Assembly (NCBI RefSeq): GCF_024053505.1
Contig: NZ_JAMXQS010000008.1
Coordinates: forward strand, 62,001-126,000
Direction of reading: 5' to 3'
DNA length: 64,000 nucleotides
Source of the DNA: Mesorhizobium liriopis
GTDB lineage: Bacteria; Pseudomonadota; Alphaproteobacteria; Rhizobiales; Rhizobiaceae
The translations under genes and the position numbers were made by a program. The notes beneath the pieces were generated by a model, which did not search any database, had not been told where the DNA came from, and was given only the letters and a program-made list of their open reading frames with translations. Within the stretch, counting starts at the first letter, position 1. The number at the start of each line of letters is the position of its first letter. Below, one piece after another: positions 29,231-38,440 of this stretch.

Positions 29231-29929
29231 ATGACTTCCCGTGCAATCCTTGCCCGCCTGATCCAGGGCGCGGCGCTTGTTTCGCTTGGGCTTCTCGCGG
29301 GTTGCGAAACCAATCGTGACAGCGTGGTGGTAGGCTCCATCCCCGACGACTACCGCACCAATCACCCGATCGTCATCAAGGAGCGCGATCAGGTCCTCGA
29401 CCTGCCGGTCGGTGCCTCCGAGCACGGCATGACGGATGTCCAGCGCGTGCGCTTCGACGGGTTCATCGCGAATTACGACCGCAAGTCCGCGCCCGTGCTG
29501 ACCGTCATGGCACCAGCCGGCGGCCTCAACCACGTGGCGGCAGCGCAAGCCGCACGTGAACTGGGCTATCGCGCGCAGAAGCGTGGCGTGCCGCCGGGCC
29601 GCATCGCGGTGACGTCCTACAGCGCGCCTTCAGCCGACTCCGCGCCGCCGATCCGCATCGTTTATGCCGCGATGCGCGCGGGCGTCGAAAAATGCGGGCG
29701 CTGGCCGGCCGATCTCAACAGCAATCTCGAAAACAAGCACTACGCGAATTTCGGCTGCGCCTCGCAGAACAACCTCGCCATGCAGGTCGCCAATCCCGCC
29801 GACCTGCTCGGACCGCGCCAGCCGAGCGAGATCGATGCGGAGAACCGTTCCGAGGTCATCGAAGCCTATCGCAAGCGCGAGATTTCGGGCGAACTGACCG
29901 GCAGTTCCGAAGTCGATATCAACTTCTAA
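29231..29929 (+). CDS. cpaD: CpaD/RcpB-family pilus lipoprotein
   Basis: CpaD proteins help the secretin at the outer membrane. The 232-residue product starts with a lipoprotein signal with the lipobox LLAGC, so C25 would be acylated. The family landmarks SYSAPSADSAPPIRIVYA and CASQNNLAMQVANPADL are present. ATG 29231 with an upstream GAAGGG-rich site is chosen over a GTG at 29210. It sits between cpaC and cpaE as expected. Confidence 0.9.
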   Translation: MTSRAILARLIQGAALVSLGLLAGCETNRDSVVVGSIPDDYRTNHPIVIKERDQVLDLPVGASEHGMTDVQRVRFDGFIANYDRKSAPVLTVMAPAGGLNHVAAAQAARELGYRAQKRGVPPGRIAVTSYSAPSADSAPPIRIVYAAMRAGVEKCGRWPADLNSNLENKHYANFGCASQNNLAMQVANPADLLGPRQPSEIDAENRSEVIEAYRKREISGELTGSSEVDINF

Positions 29930-29947
29930 TCACCAGGGCACACTCTG

Positions 29948-31228
29948 ATGAGCAATCTCGCCCTCGCTTCCCTCGACGACATCGATCCCGTCGTTGCCGA
30001 TCTCTCCACGCTGCAAAGCCTGCGGCCCGTGCCACGCGTTTCGATTCAGGCCTTCTGCGAAACGGAAGCGGTCGCCAATCCGCTTCAGCGCGCGAGCGAA
30101 GACCGGCGCATGAACAAGACCCATGTGAAGATCCACATGGGCGGCATCCCGACGGCAATCGAGTTCTATTCATCGGCACCGACGCCGAACCTGATCGTCC
30201 TGGAATCGCGCGCGACGCCCGGCGAGCTCGTCTCGCAACTCGGGCAACTGGCCGAATTCTGTGACCCGACATCCAAGGTCGTGGTGATCGGCCACCACAA
30301 CGATGTGGGGCTTTATCGCGAGCTGATCCGCTCGGGCGTATCCGAATATATGGTGGCGCCGATCTCGATGGCCGACATCGTCGGCGTCATCAGCGCGATC
30401 TTCGTCGATCCGGAAGCCGATCCGATCGGCCGCTCGGTGGCATTCATCGGCGCCAAGGGCGGCGTGGGGTCCTCCACGATCGCGCATAACATCGCCTGGT
30501 CGATGTCCACGCTGTTCACCTCCGAGGTGATGGTAGCCGACATGGATTTGGCCTTCGGCACCGCCAACATCAATTTCGACCAGGATCCGGCCCAAGGCAT
30601 CGCCGAGGCGGTCTTTGCGCCCGAGCGCGTGGACGAGGTCTATCTCGACCGCCTGCTCGCTCAATGCGCCGAGCGGCTCTCGCTTCTGGCCGCGCCTTCG
30701 ACGCTCGACCGCACCTATGATTTCGACGGCGACGCGTTCAAGGGGATCATCGAGACCGCGCAGCGCTCCGCACCGCTTCTCGTGCTCGACGTGCCGCATG
30801 CCTGGACGAGCTGGACGCGTGCGACGCTGTCGTCCGCCGATGAGGTGGTGATCACCGCGACGCCGGAACTCGCCAATCTGCGCAACACGAAGAACCTCGT
30901 GGACATGCTGCGCAAGCTGCGTCCCAACGACAAGCCGCCGCATCTCGTGCTCAATCAGGTCGGCATGCCGAAGCGGCCCGAAATCGCGACCGCGGATTTT
31001 GTGGAGCCGCTCGGCCTCGAAGTGCTCGCCGTCATTCCGTTCGAGCCACAGCTTTTCGGGAATGCTGCGAACAATGGGCGGATGCTGGGTGAGATGGATG
31101 CCAAGAGCCCCATTGTCGGGACGATGAGCCATATGGCCCATGTGCTCACCGGCCGCGCCGAGGTGAAGGCGCGCAAAGGTGCCGGCATCTCAAAGCTGAT
31201 CAACCGGCTGAAGCTCGCCAAGAAATAG
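29948..31228 (+). CDS. cpaE: Pilus-assembly ATPase CpaE (ParA/MinD-like)
   Basis: CpaE is a MinD-like ATPase that localises the Tad machine to the pole. The 426-residue product has an N-terminal receiver-like part (about 70-155) without clear phosphoacceptor residues and a C-terminal ATPase with the deviant Walker A GAKGGVGSST and the MVADMDLAFGT segment. It is the first cytosolic component of the cluster, with cpaF following. Confidence 0.92.
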   Translation: MSNLALASLDDIDPVVADLSTLQSLRPVPRVSIQAFCETEAVANPLQRASEDRRMNKTHVKIHMGGIPTAIEFYSSAPTPNLIVLESRATPGELVSQLGQLAEFCDPTSKVVVIGHHNDVGLYRELIRSGVSEYMVAPISMADIVGVISAIFVDPEADPIGRSVAFIGAKGGVGSSTIAHNIAWSMSTLFTSEVMVADMDLAFGTANINFDQDPAQGIAEAVFAPERVDEVYLDRLLAQCAERLSLLAAPSTLDRTYDFDGDAFKGIIETAQRSAPLLVLDVPHAWTSWTRATLSSADEVVITATPELANLRNTKNLVDMLRKLRPNDKPPHLVLNQVGMPKRPEIATADFVEPLGLEVLAVIPFEPQLFGNAANNGRMLGEMDAKSPIVGTMSHMAHVLTGRAEVKARKGAGISKLINRLKLAKK

Positions 31229-31303
31229 GGCGTAAAGCTTCCCTAACAGCCCTCGGCTAATTTGCGAGGCGGGGGGCGGGTGAAGCGTAGGGGTTAGACG
31301 AGA

Positions 31304-32782
31304 ATGTTCGGAAGACGCGGAACCGAAGATACGAGACCGGCTGCGCCCGAGTTCAAACCGCCCGCGGCGGTGGCTGCCGTTGCGCCGCGCGTGGTTGAAA
31401 CGCAAGCCGCGCCGCGTGCGGCGGAGGCCCCTCCGCGTCGTGTCGTAGCCGAGACGCCGCCGCTGGCCCCCCAGCGCAAAGCGCCCGCGCGCGAGCGCAA
31501 CGACAGCTACTACGAGACCAAGGCACAGGTCTTTTCGGCGCTCATCGACACGATCGATCTTTCCCAGCTTTCCAAGCTCGACGCGGAAGCTGCGCGCGAG
31601 GAAATCCGCGACATCGTCAACGACATCATCGCGATCAAGAATTTCGCGATGTCGATCGCCGAGCAGGAAGAGCTGCTCGAGGATATCTGCAACGACGTGC
31701 TGGGCTACGGCCCGCTCGAGCCGCTTCTGGCGCGCGACGACATTGCCGACATCATGGTCAACGGCGCGAGAAGCGTCTTCATCGAAGTGGACGGCAAGGT
31801 CGAACTGACGCCGATCCGCTTCCGCGACAACCAGCAGCTCCTCAACATCTGCCAGCGCATCGTGTCCCAGGTCGGTCGCCGCGTCGATGAAGCCTCGCCG
31901 ATCTGCGACGCGCGCCTGCCCGACGGCTCTCGCGTCAACGTCATCGCCCCGCCGCTCGCCATCGATGGCACCGCTCTCACCATCCGCAAGTTCAAGAAGG
32001 ACAAGCTGACCCTCGACCAGCTGGTCAAGTTCGGCGCGATCTCGCCGGAAGGCGCGGAGGTGCTCAAGATCATTGGCCGCGTGCGCTGCAACACCATCAT
32101 CTCGGGCGGCACGGGTTCGGGCAAGACGACGCTGCTCAATTGCTTGACCAATTATGTGGACCGCGACGAGCGTGTGATCACCTGCGAGGACTCGGCCGAA
32201 CTTCAGCTCCAGCAGCCGCATGTGGTGCGCCTCGAAACGCGCCCGCCAAACCTCGAAGGCGAGGGGCAGGTGACCATGCGTGATCTGGTCAAGAACTGTC
32301 TGCGCATGCGCCCCGAGCGCATCATCGTCGGCGAGGTGCGTGGTTCGGAAGTGTTCGATCTTTTGCAGGCCATGAACACCGGCCATGACGGCTCGATGGG
32401 TACGATCCACTCCAATTCCCCACGCGAATGCCTCAACCGCATGGAATCGATGATCGCCATGGGCGGCTTCTCACTTCCGCAGAAGACCGTGCGCGAGATC
32501 ATCGTCGGTTCGGTCGACGTCATCATCCAGGCCGCCCGCCTGCGCGACGGTTCGCGCCGCATCACCCACATCACCGAGGTGATCGGTATGGAGGGCGACG
32601 TGATCATCACGCAGGATCTGGTGCTCTACAACATCAAGGGCGAGGACGCGTCGGGCCGGCTGATCGGCGAACATGTCTCGACCGGCATCGGCCGCCCGCA
32701 TTTCTGGGATCGTGCGCGCTACTATGGTGAGGAAGCGCGGCTCGCCGCAGCACTCGAAGCCATGGAAAAGCAGCGGAACTAG
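31304..32782 (+). CDS. cpaF: Tad secretion/pilus ATPase CpaF (TadA)
   Basis: CpaF is the hexameric motor ATPase for pilus assembly. After a Pro/Ala-rich N-terminus (about 1-65) the 492-residue protein has the type II/IV secretion ATPase core: Walker A GGTGSGKT at 268-275, MRPERIIVGEVRGSE, and the GHDGSMGTIHSN His box. It is in the expected order before the two inner-membrane proteins tadB and tadC. Confidence 0.96.
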   Translation: MFGRRGTEDTRPAAPEFKPPAAVAAVAPRVVETQAAPRAAEAPPRRVVAETPPLAPQRKAPARERNDSYYETKAQVFSALIDTIDLSQLSKLDAEAAREEIRDIVNDIIAIKNFAMSIAEQEELLEDICNDVLGYGPLEPLLARDDIADIMVNGARSVFIEVDGKVELTPIRFRDNQQLLNICQRIVSQVGRRVDEASPICDARLPDGSRVNVIAPPLAIDGTALTIRKFKKDKLTLDQLVKFGAISPEGAEVLKIIGRVRCNTIISGGTGSGKTTLLNCLTNYVDRDERVITCEDSAELQLQQPHVVRLETRPPNLEGEGQVTMRDLVKNCLRMRPERIIVGEVRGSEVFDLLQAMNTGHDGSMGTIHSNSPRECLNRMESMIAMGGFSLPQKTVREIIVGSVDVIIQAARLRDGSRRITHITEVIGMEGDVIITQDLVLYNIKGEDASGRLIGEHVSTGIGRPHFWDRARYYGEEARLAAALEAMEKQRN

Positions 32783-32797
32783 GGGCAAGCGCGCGCG

Positions 32798-33805
32798 ATG
32801 ATCCTCGACAGTTCCCTTCTTATCGCGCTCCTCGCCGCCGTCAGTGCCGGCGGGCTCGCTTATGCGCTTCTCTTCAACCGGATCGAAACCGAGAAGAATG
32901 TCGGCAAGCGCCTCGAAACGGTGAAGCAGGTCGACAACGACCGCGCTGCCAAGAAGGCGTCGCGCGACCGTGCGTCGGAACTGACCAAGCGTCGCAAGTC
33001 GATCCAGGATTCGCTCAAGGATTTGAGCGACAAGCAGAAGGAACGCGACAAGAGCACGCGCAAGCCGCCGCTGCGCATCCAGATCAAGCAGGCCGGCATG
33101 ACGACGAGCATGGAGCGCTTCACGATCTACTCGGTGGTGTGTGGGGTGATCCTCACGCTTCTGGCACTGGTCGCCGGCGCGCCGCTTTGGGCGCTGCCCG
33201 GCGTTCTGGCCGCGGGTGCGGTCGGCCTGCCGCGCTGGTTCGTGGCTTTCCGTCGGGGGCGGCGGGTGAAGGCGTTTCTCAATGAGTTCCCGAACGCGCT
33301 CGACGTGATCGTACGTGCGGTGAAATCCGGCCTGCCGCTCAACGATGCGATCCGCCTGATCGCCAGCGAAAGCCAGGAGCCGGTGCGCGCCGAGTTCAAG
33401 CGCATCGTGGAAGGGCAGCAGGTCGGCCTTTCCATCCCCGAAGCCTGCATGCGCATGCCCGAAACCATGCCGTGCCCCGAAGCGGGCTTTTTCGGCATCG
33501 TGATCCAGATCCAGGCCCAGGCGGGCGGCAACCTGTCGGAAGCCATCGGAAACCTGAGCCGTGTCTTGCGCGACCGCAAGAAGATGAAGGCCAAGGTCCA
33601 GGCGCTCTCCATGGAAGCCAAAGCATCCGCCGCCATTATCGGCGCGCTGCCCTTCATCGTGGCCACGCTCGTCTACCTGTCGAGCCCCACTTACATCATG
33701 CCGCTTTTCACCACGAGCACGGGCCATCTGATCCTCGCCGTATCCGGCGTGTGGATGTCGATCGGCATTTTCGTGATGAAGAAGATGATGAGCTTCGAGG
33801 TTTAG
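32798..33805 (+). CDS. tadB: Tad inner-membrane platform protein TadB
   Basis: TadB belongs to the GspF family of platform proteins. The 335-residue product has a short N-terminal hydrophobic segment (LLIALLAAVSAGGLAYAL), a charged cytosolic region, two central hydrophobic helices around 110-160 (VVCGVILTLLALVAG), and GspF-domain helices followed by C-terminal membrane segments. The domain includes the AVKSGLPLNDAIRLIASE region typical of the family. tadC follows after 3 bp. Confidence 0.92.
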   Translation: MILDSSLLIALLAAVSAGGLAYALLFNRIETEKNVGKRLETVKQVDNDRAAKKASRDRASELTKRRKSIQDSLKDLSDKQKERDKSTRKPPLRIQIKQAGMTTSMERFTIYSVVCGVILTLLALVAGAPLWALPGVLAAGAVGLPRWFVAFRRGRRVKAFLNEFPNALDVIVRAVKSGLPLNDAIRLIASESQEPVRAEFKRIVEGQQVGLSIPEACMRMPETMPCPEAGFFGIVIQIQAQAGGNLSEAIGNLSRVLRDRKKMKAKVQALSMEAKASAAIIGALPFIVATLVYLSSPTYIMPLFTTSTGHLILAVSGVWMSIGIFVMKKMMSFEV

Positions 33806-33808
33806 ACC

Positions 33809-34804
33809 GTGATCGATACCGTCACACGCGCCGTCTTCGACCCCTCGTTCCTCATCGCGGCGCTGACTGCCATTGCGGTCTTCGCCACGATCTTCACCGC
33901 GCTGCCCTCGCTCAGCGGCAATTCATTGAAGCTTCGCATGCGCTCGGTGGCACTGGAGCGCGAGGAATTGCGCGCCAAGCAGCGCGCGCGATTGGCGACC
34001 GAGGCGGGACGCCGCAAGGGCCTGCGCGAGCAGGAGTCGCACAAGATGCGCTCGATCGTCGAGCGCTTCGACCTGCGTAATGCCCTGGCTGACGAGAACA
34101 CCGTCGCCAAGCTGCGTATGGCGGGCTATCGCGGCCAGAACCCGCTGACGCGCTTTCTGTTCTTTCGCCTCATCCTGCCATTCGTCGGTCTGGCGCTCGG
34201 GCTGTTCTATATTTTCGTGCTCGGCGGCATTCCCGACAAGCCGCCTTTCGTAAAGTTCTTCGTTTGCGTGCTGATGGCCTATGCGGGCTTCTATCTGCCC
34301 GTGATCTACGTCAACAATGTCGCGGGCAAGCGCAAGGCGTCGATCCAGAAGGCGTGGCCGGATGCGCTCGATCTGATGCTGATCTGCGTCGAATCCGGCA
34401 TGTCGGTGGAAGCGGCATTCCGCAAGGTGGCTGAAGAGATCGGCGCGCAGTCGGTCGATCTCGCGGAAGAGTTCGTCTTGACCAACGCCGAACTCTCCTT
34501 CCTGCAGGAGCGCAAGCAGGCCTACGAGAACCTCGCACTGCGCACCGGACTGGAATCGGTTCGCTCGGTCACGCAAGCCCTGGTTCAGGCTGAGCGCTAC
34601 GGCACGCCCGTCGCGCACGCGCTCCGCGTGCTGGCCGCCGAAAGCCGTGAGATGCGGATGAATGCGGCCGAGAAAAAGGCCGCAGCCCTGCCGCCCAAGC
34701 TCACCGTGCCGATGATCCTTTTCTTCCTGCCGGTGCTGTTCGGCATCATTCTGGGCCCGGCCGGCATTCAGCTCAGCCAAGGCGGCATCTTCGGCGGGAA
34801 TTAA
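33809..34804 (+). CDS. tadC: Tad inner-membrane platform protein TadC
   Basis: TadC is the partner of TadB in the membrane platform. The 331-residue product has the same GspF-type organisation: an N-terminal membrane segment, a cytosolic region rich in basic residues, helices around FRLILPFVGLALGLFY, and the family sequence CVESGMSVEAAFRKVAEEIG. The C-terminus LTVPMILFFLPVLFGIILGPAGIQ is a membrane hairpin. It closes the plus-strand cpa operon. Confidence 0.93.
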   Translation: MIDTVTRAVFDPSFLIAALTAIAVFATIFTALPSLSGNSLKLRMRSVALEREELRAKQRARLATEAGRRKGLREQESHKMRSIVERFDLRNALADENTVAKLRMAGYRGQNPLTRFLFFRLILPFVGLALGLFYIFVLGGIPDKPPFVKFFVCVLMAYAGFYLPVIYVNNVAGKRKASIQKAWPDALDLMLICVESGMSVEAAFRKVAEEIGAQSVDLAEEFVLTNAELSFLQERKQAYENLALRTGLESVRSVTQALVQAERYGTPVAHALRVLAAESREMRMNAAEKKAAALPPKLTVPMILFFLPVLFGIILGPAGIQLSQGGIFGGN

Positions 34805-34877
34805 AGCGTCCTGAGGCGGAGCCCGTTCGCTTCGCCTTCAGATAAAGCCAGCAGAGGCAGCGGGTTCGACCAACGCC

Positions 34878-35693
34878 TCAGCCCTGGTTCGCGACCGCCT
34901 TCTTCTGCTCGCGTGCGATGTCCTTGTAGGCGTTCTGCTGGGCGAGCATGGCGCGGAGATAGGCCACGTTGGCATTGGCCTGATCGGGCGACATCTCGTT
35001 GCGTGCGATGGCCTCCGCCTCATCGAAGCGGCCCTGAAGGCCGACCACGAGTGCCAGGTTCTGGCGCACGCGGCTGTCGGCGCCGGGTGCCTGGGATGCC
35101 GGTCGCAAATAGGTTTCAGCCGAGCGCAGATCACCTTCGAGCAGATAGGACATACCGAGATTGCTGAGCACCGAGGGCTCGTTCGGCTTGATGTCGAGCG
35201 CCTTGCGATAGGATTCGCGCGCATCCTGCGGCTTGCCCATCTGGTCGAGAATGGCGCCTTCGGCCGACAAAAGCTTCCAGTCGGGATATTCGGGCGTCTG
35301 GGCGCGGCGCACGGCATCGAGCGCGGGCTCGAGTTGGCCCGCACCGGCCAGCGCCTTGCCGTAGGCCGCCAGAACCGTGCGGTCCTTCGGATAGCCGATG
35401 GCCGTGCGGCGCATCACGGCGAGCGCCTGATCGGTCTTGCCGTCCATCTGCAGCGCGTTGGCGTAGGAAAGCGCCGTATCCCGGTTCTTCGGATCCTTCG
35501 CATAGGCATCACCGAGCGAGGCCGTCGCGCCGTCGAGCTGCGGGCCCGACATGCGGGCCATGTCGGCATGCCCGCGCGAAACGGAGCCGGTGGTGAAGGG
35601 CTTGCTGGCGCAGGCAGCGGTGCCGGCCGCGAGCGCACCGAGAAGTGCGACGCGCACAAGGCGTTTGCCGAGCGAACCGTGGGCGAAATGCAT
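34878..35693 (-). CDS. tadD: TadD-family TPR lipoprotein
   Basis: The 271-residue lipoprotein has a lipobox ending at C28 (GTAAC) and several TPR-like repeats (for example ALDIKPNEPSVLSNLGMSYLLEGDL). TadD proteins act as pilotins for the Tad secretin. The ATG at 35693 is chosen over an upstream in-frame start at 35756, because it precedes the signal peptide directly. It is convergent with tadC and divergent from the peptidase at 35814. Confidence 0.87.
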   Translation of the reverse strand: MHFAHGSLGKRLVRVALLGALAAGTAACASKPFTTGSVSRGHADMARMSGPQLDGATASLGDAYAKDPKNRDTALSYANALQMDGKTDQALAVMRRTAIGYPKDRTVLAAYGKALAGAGQLEPALDAVRRAQTPEYPDWKLLSAEGAILDQMGKPQDARESYRKALDIKPNEPSVLSNLGMSYLLEGDLRSAETYLRPASQAPGADSRVRQNLALVVGLQGRFDEAEAIARNEMSPDQANANVAYLRAMLAQQNAYKDIAREQKKAVANQG

Positions 35694-35765
35694 GGCCGAA
35701 AATCCCCTCGGCCCGTGGCTTCGCGCCAGCTTTTCTCGGGCCGCCTTTCCTCTCACTGAAATATT

Positions 35766-35790
35766 TGGTTAACCCTAATGACTGGTTAAC
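35766..35790. promoter_or_regulatory. Repeated TGGTTAAC motif between divergent tadD and the peptidase
   Basis: TGGTTAAC occurs twice in direct order, at 35766-35773 and 35783-35790, with a 17-bp period. The site lies in the short divergent promoter region. GTTAAC contains the TTAA(C) core of CtrA motifs, but the spacing differs from the canonical site, so its role is uncertain. Confidence 0.4.
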
Positions 35791-35813
35791 ATCGCAGGCC
35801 CGGAAGGCTTCCC

Positions 35814-37187
35814 ATGCCCGTTGTAATCGTTTCAGCGCTCGAACAAGCGCGGCCCGTTCACGCCGTGAACCAAGGTGGCCTGGAAAATGCCGGTCTCGAT
35901 GACCAGGCACTCGGCTGGGCGAACGCGAACCGCTTCTCCGGCAAAAGCGGCGAGGTGCTGGTGCTGCCGAGCCAGGACGGCAAAATTGCCGGTGCGCTGT
36001 TCGGCACCGGCCCGGAAGGCGAGGGGGCGTCGCTCGATTGGGGCGTGCTCGCGCGCGGTCTTCCGCAAGGCGACTGGCGGTTCGCTCAAAGCCCGCTTGA
36101 TCCCGCGCTTGCAGCACTGGGGCTCGTGCTTGGCGGCTACCGCTTCACGCGCTACGGCAAGAAGCCAGGCGAGGCCCTACGCTGGGTGCTACCCGAGGGA
36201 GCCGATGCCGCCTGGGTCGCACGGGTCGCGGATGGCGTGGCGCTTGTGCGGGATCTCGTCAACACGCCGACCTCCGACATGGGACCGGACAAGCTCGAAG
36301 AGGCCGTGCGCGGTCTGGCCGCCAAGCACGGTGCAACGGTCGAAACGACCCTCGGCGACGCGCTTCTCGACGCCAATTTCCCGATGATCCATGCGGTGGG
36401 CCGTGCATCCGCCATCGCGCCCCGCCTCATCGATCTGCGTTGGGGCGAGGAAGGCCACCCGCGCGTGACGCTGGTCGGCAAGGGCGTGTGCTTCGACACC
36501 GGCGGGCTCGACATCAAGCCCGCGAGCGGCATGCTTTTGATGAAGAAGGACATGGGCGGTGCTGCCAATGTTCTGGGCTTGGCCTCGATGATCATGGCCT
36601 CCAAGCTGCCCGTGCGCCTGCGCGTGCTCGTTCCGGCCGTCGAGAACTCGATCTCCGCCAATGCCTTCCGCCCGAGCGACATTCTGCCGAGCCGAAAGGG
36701 CATCACGGTCGAAATCGGCAACACGGACGCCGAGGGCCGCCTCGTGCTGGCTGATGCGTTGGCGCTCGCCGATGAGGAAGAGCCGGAACTCCTGATCGAC
36801 ATGGCGACGCTGACGGGGGCGGCCCGCGTGGCACTCGGCCCCGACCTGCCGCCTTTCTACACCGACGACGATGCGTTCGCCTCGGAACTGGCGGAGGCAG
36901 CCGTGGCCGTCGAGGACCCGCTTTGGCGCATGCCGCTCTGGAAGCCTTATGCGGCCAAGCTTTCGTCAAAGGTGGCCGACACCAACAACGTCACCACGGA
37001 TGGTTTTGCCGGCTCGATCACCGCCGCACTTTTTCTCCAGCGCTTCGTGGAGAAAGCGAAGACCTGGGCGCATTTCGACATCTTCGCCTGGAGCCCGTCC
37101 GACAAGCCGTCCTGCCCGACAGGCGGCGAGGCACAGGCGATCCGGGCGCTCGAACGCCTCCTATCCCAGCGATACGCGCGTGATTGA
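35814..37187 (+). CDS. M17-family leucyl aminopeptidase
   Basis: The 457-residue protein is a zinc/manganese-dependent aminopeptidase of the PepA family. The signature NTDAEGRLVLADAL is present, with the metal-binding KGVCFDTGGLDIKP segment and the NVTTDGFAGSITAALFL end region. It lacks an export signal and should act in the cytosol on short peptides. It forms a unit with the MarR regulator and the NlpC/P60 hydrolase downstream, an arrangement often seen in Hyphomicrobiales. Confidence 0.93.
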   Translation: MPVVIVSALEQARPVHAVNQGGLENAGLDDQALGWANANRFSGKSGEVLVLPSQDGKIAGALFGTGPEGEGASLDWGVLARGLPQGDWRFAQSPLDPALAALGLVLGGYRFTRYGKKPGEALRWVLPEGADAAWVARVADGVALVRDLVNTPTSDMGPDKLEEAVRGLAAKHGATVETTLGDALLDANFPMIHAVGRASAIAPRLIDLRWGEEGHPRVTLVGKGVCFDTGGLDIKPASGMLLMKKDMGGAANVLGLASMIMASKLPVRLRVLVPAVENSISANAFRPSDILPSRKGITVEIGNTDAEGRLVLADALALADEEEPELLIDMATLTGAARVALGPDLPPFYTDDDAFASELAEAAVAVEDPLWRMPLWKPYAAKLSSKVADTNNVTTDGFAGSITAALFLQRFVEKAKTWAHFDIFAWSPSDKPSCPTGGEAQAIRALERLLSQRYARD

Positions 37188-37225
37188 AAGGGATCGGCAA
37201 CCGTTTTGAGCGAAATAGTGCAGTT

Positions 37226-37588
37226 ATGACGGTCGCCCTTCGCCCTTCTCAGGCCTTGCGCCTGTGGCAGCAGGTCGCGCTCACGGAAGTGCGCGCGAAC
37301 ATGCCCGATCTGTCCATGCGCCAAGCCGCGATCCTGCTTTCCGTTTATCTCGACCCGCCGCCGCATACGGTGCGGGGTCTGGCCGCCCAATTGGGCGTGA
37401 CCAAGCCGGTGATAACCCGCGCGCTCGACGCCATGGGCACGCTGGGTCTGGTCGCCCGCCGCCGCGACGAGGCGGACCGCCGCAACGTTCTGGTGCGCCG
37501 CACGGTGAAGGGCGCGCTCTTCGTGGAGCGGTTCGGCGATGCCATCATTGCGCGTGCCGCCGAACTGCCGACGATCGGGCACGGCTGA
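37226..37588 (+). CDS. MarR-family winged-helix regulator
   Basis: The 120-residue product is a small DNA-binding protein with the winged-helix pattern QAAILLSVYLDPPPHTVRGLAAQLGVTKPVITRALDA, followed by a wing ARRRDEADRRNVLV. The start ATG 37226 removes 14 residues of an upstream ORF extension. Its TGA overlaps the ATG of the NlpC/P60 gene, so they are translationally coupled. The effector is unknown. Confidence 0.83.
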   Translation: MTVALRPSQALRLWQQVALTEVRANMPDLSMRQAAILLSVYLDPPPHTVRGLAAQLGVTKPVITRALDAMGTLGLVARRRDEADRRNVLVRRTVKGALFVERFGDAIIARAAELPTIGHG

Positions 37589-38436
37589 TGGCAGCGCTCG
37601 ACAAACGCCTGAACGCGTTCCGCCCCGACCTCGCTGACGCTCGCCTGAAGGGCCATGTCGAGGCCAAGCGCTTCGTCGAAGGCCGTGCAGCACGCGTGAT
37701 CGTACCCGTCGCAGACCTCAAGCACGAACCGCGTCATGATGCAGGGCTCGACACACAACTGATCTTCGGTACGATCGTCCAGGTCTTCGACAGTCACGAG
37801 GACTGGGCTTGGGTGCAGGCCGAGCGGGACGGCTATGTCGGTTATCTGTCGAGCGAAGCCCTCGGCGCGCCAGCCGATAGGCCGACGCACATCGTTTCCG
37901 CTGCCCGCACGTTTCTCTATCCCGGCCCGGACATGAAACTGCCGCGGACCGGCACGCTCTCGCTCGGCTCCGAACTGGTGGTCACCGATTGGACTGAGAC
38001 GCGTGGCTCGCGCTATGGGCGGCTCGACACCGGCGAATGGGCCATGGCCGTACATCTTCGTGAGATCGATGCCACCGAACAGGATTTCGTCGCGATCGCC
38101 GAACGGCTGCTCGGTACGCCCTATCTCTGGGGCGGCGCCAGCGGCTTCGGCATCGACTGCTCAGGCTTGGTGCAGCTTTCGCTTCGCATGGCCGGCCGCA
38201 CAGTGCTGCGCGACACGGATATGCAGGCAGGAAGCGTCGGCGAGACTGTCGACGGAGCCGATCTTCGTCGCGGCGATCTCGTCTTCTGGCGCAGTCATGT
38301 CGGCATCATGCGCGACGCGGAAACGCTGATCCACGCCAACGGCCACACCATGGACGTGGCGCTCGAACCTCTCCGGGACGCGGTCGAGCGCATCGGCTAC
38401 CTTTATGGGCAGCCGACCGTCTATCGCCGACCCTGA
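37588..38436 (+). CDS. NlpC/P60-family peptidoglycan peptidase
   Basis: NlpC/P60 enzymes cut peptidoglycan cross-linking peptides. The 282-residue product has two SH3-like segments in the N-terminal half and a C-terminal catalytic domain with C191 (GIDCSGLVQ), H237 (SHVGIM) and H249 (IHANG). No signal peptide is visible in the sequence, which is odd for a cell-wall enzyme; it may act on imported or recycled muropeptides in the cytosol. It starts on the MarR stop codon (TGATG). Confidence 0.92.
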   Translation: MAALDKRLNAFRPDLADARLKGHVEAKRFVEGRAARVIVPVADLKHEPRHDAGLDTQLIFGTIVQVFDSHEDWAWVQAERDGYVGYLSSEALGAPADRPTHIVSAARTFLYPGPDMKLPRTGTLSLGSELVVTDWTETRGSRYGRLDTGEWAMAVHLREIDATEQDFVAIAERLLGTPYLWGGASGFGIDCSGLVQLSLRMAGRTVLRDTDMQAGSVGETVDGADLRRGDLVFWRSHVGIMRDAETLIHANGHTMDVALEPLRDAVERIGYLYGQPTVYRRP

Positions 38437-38440
38437 AGGC

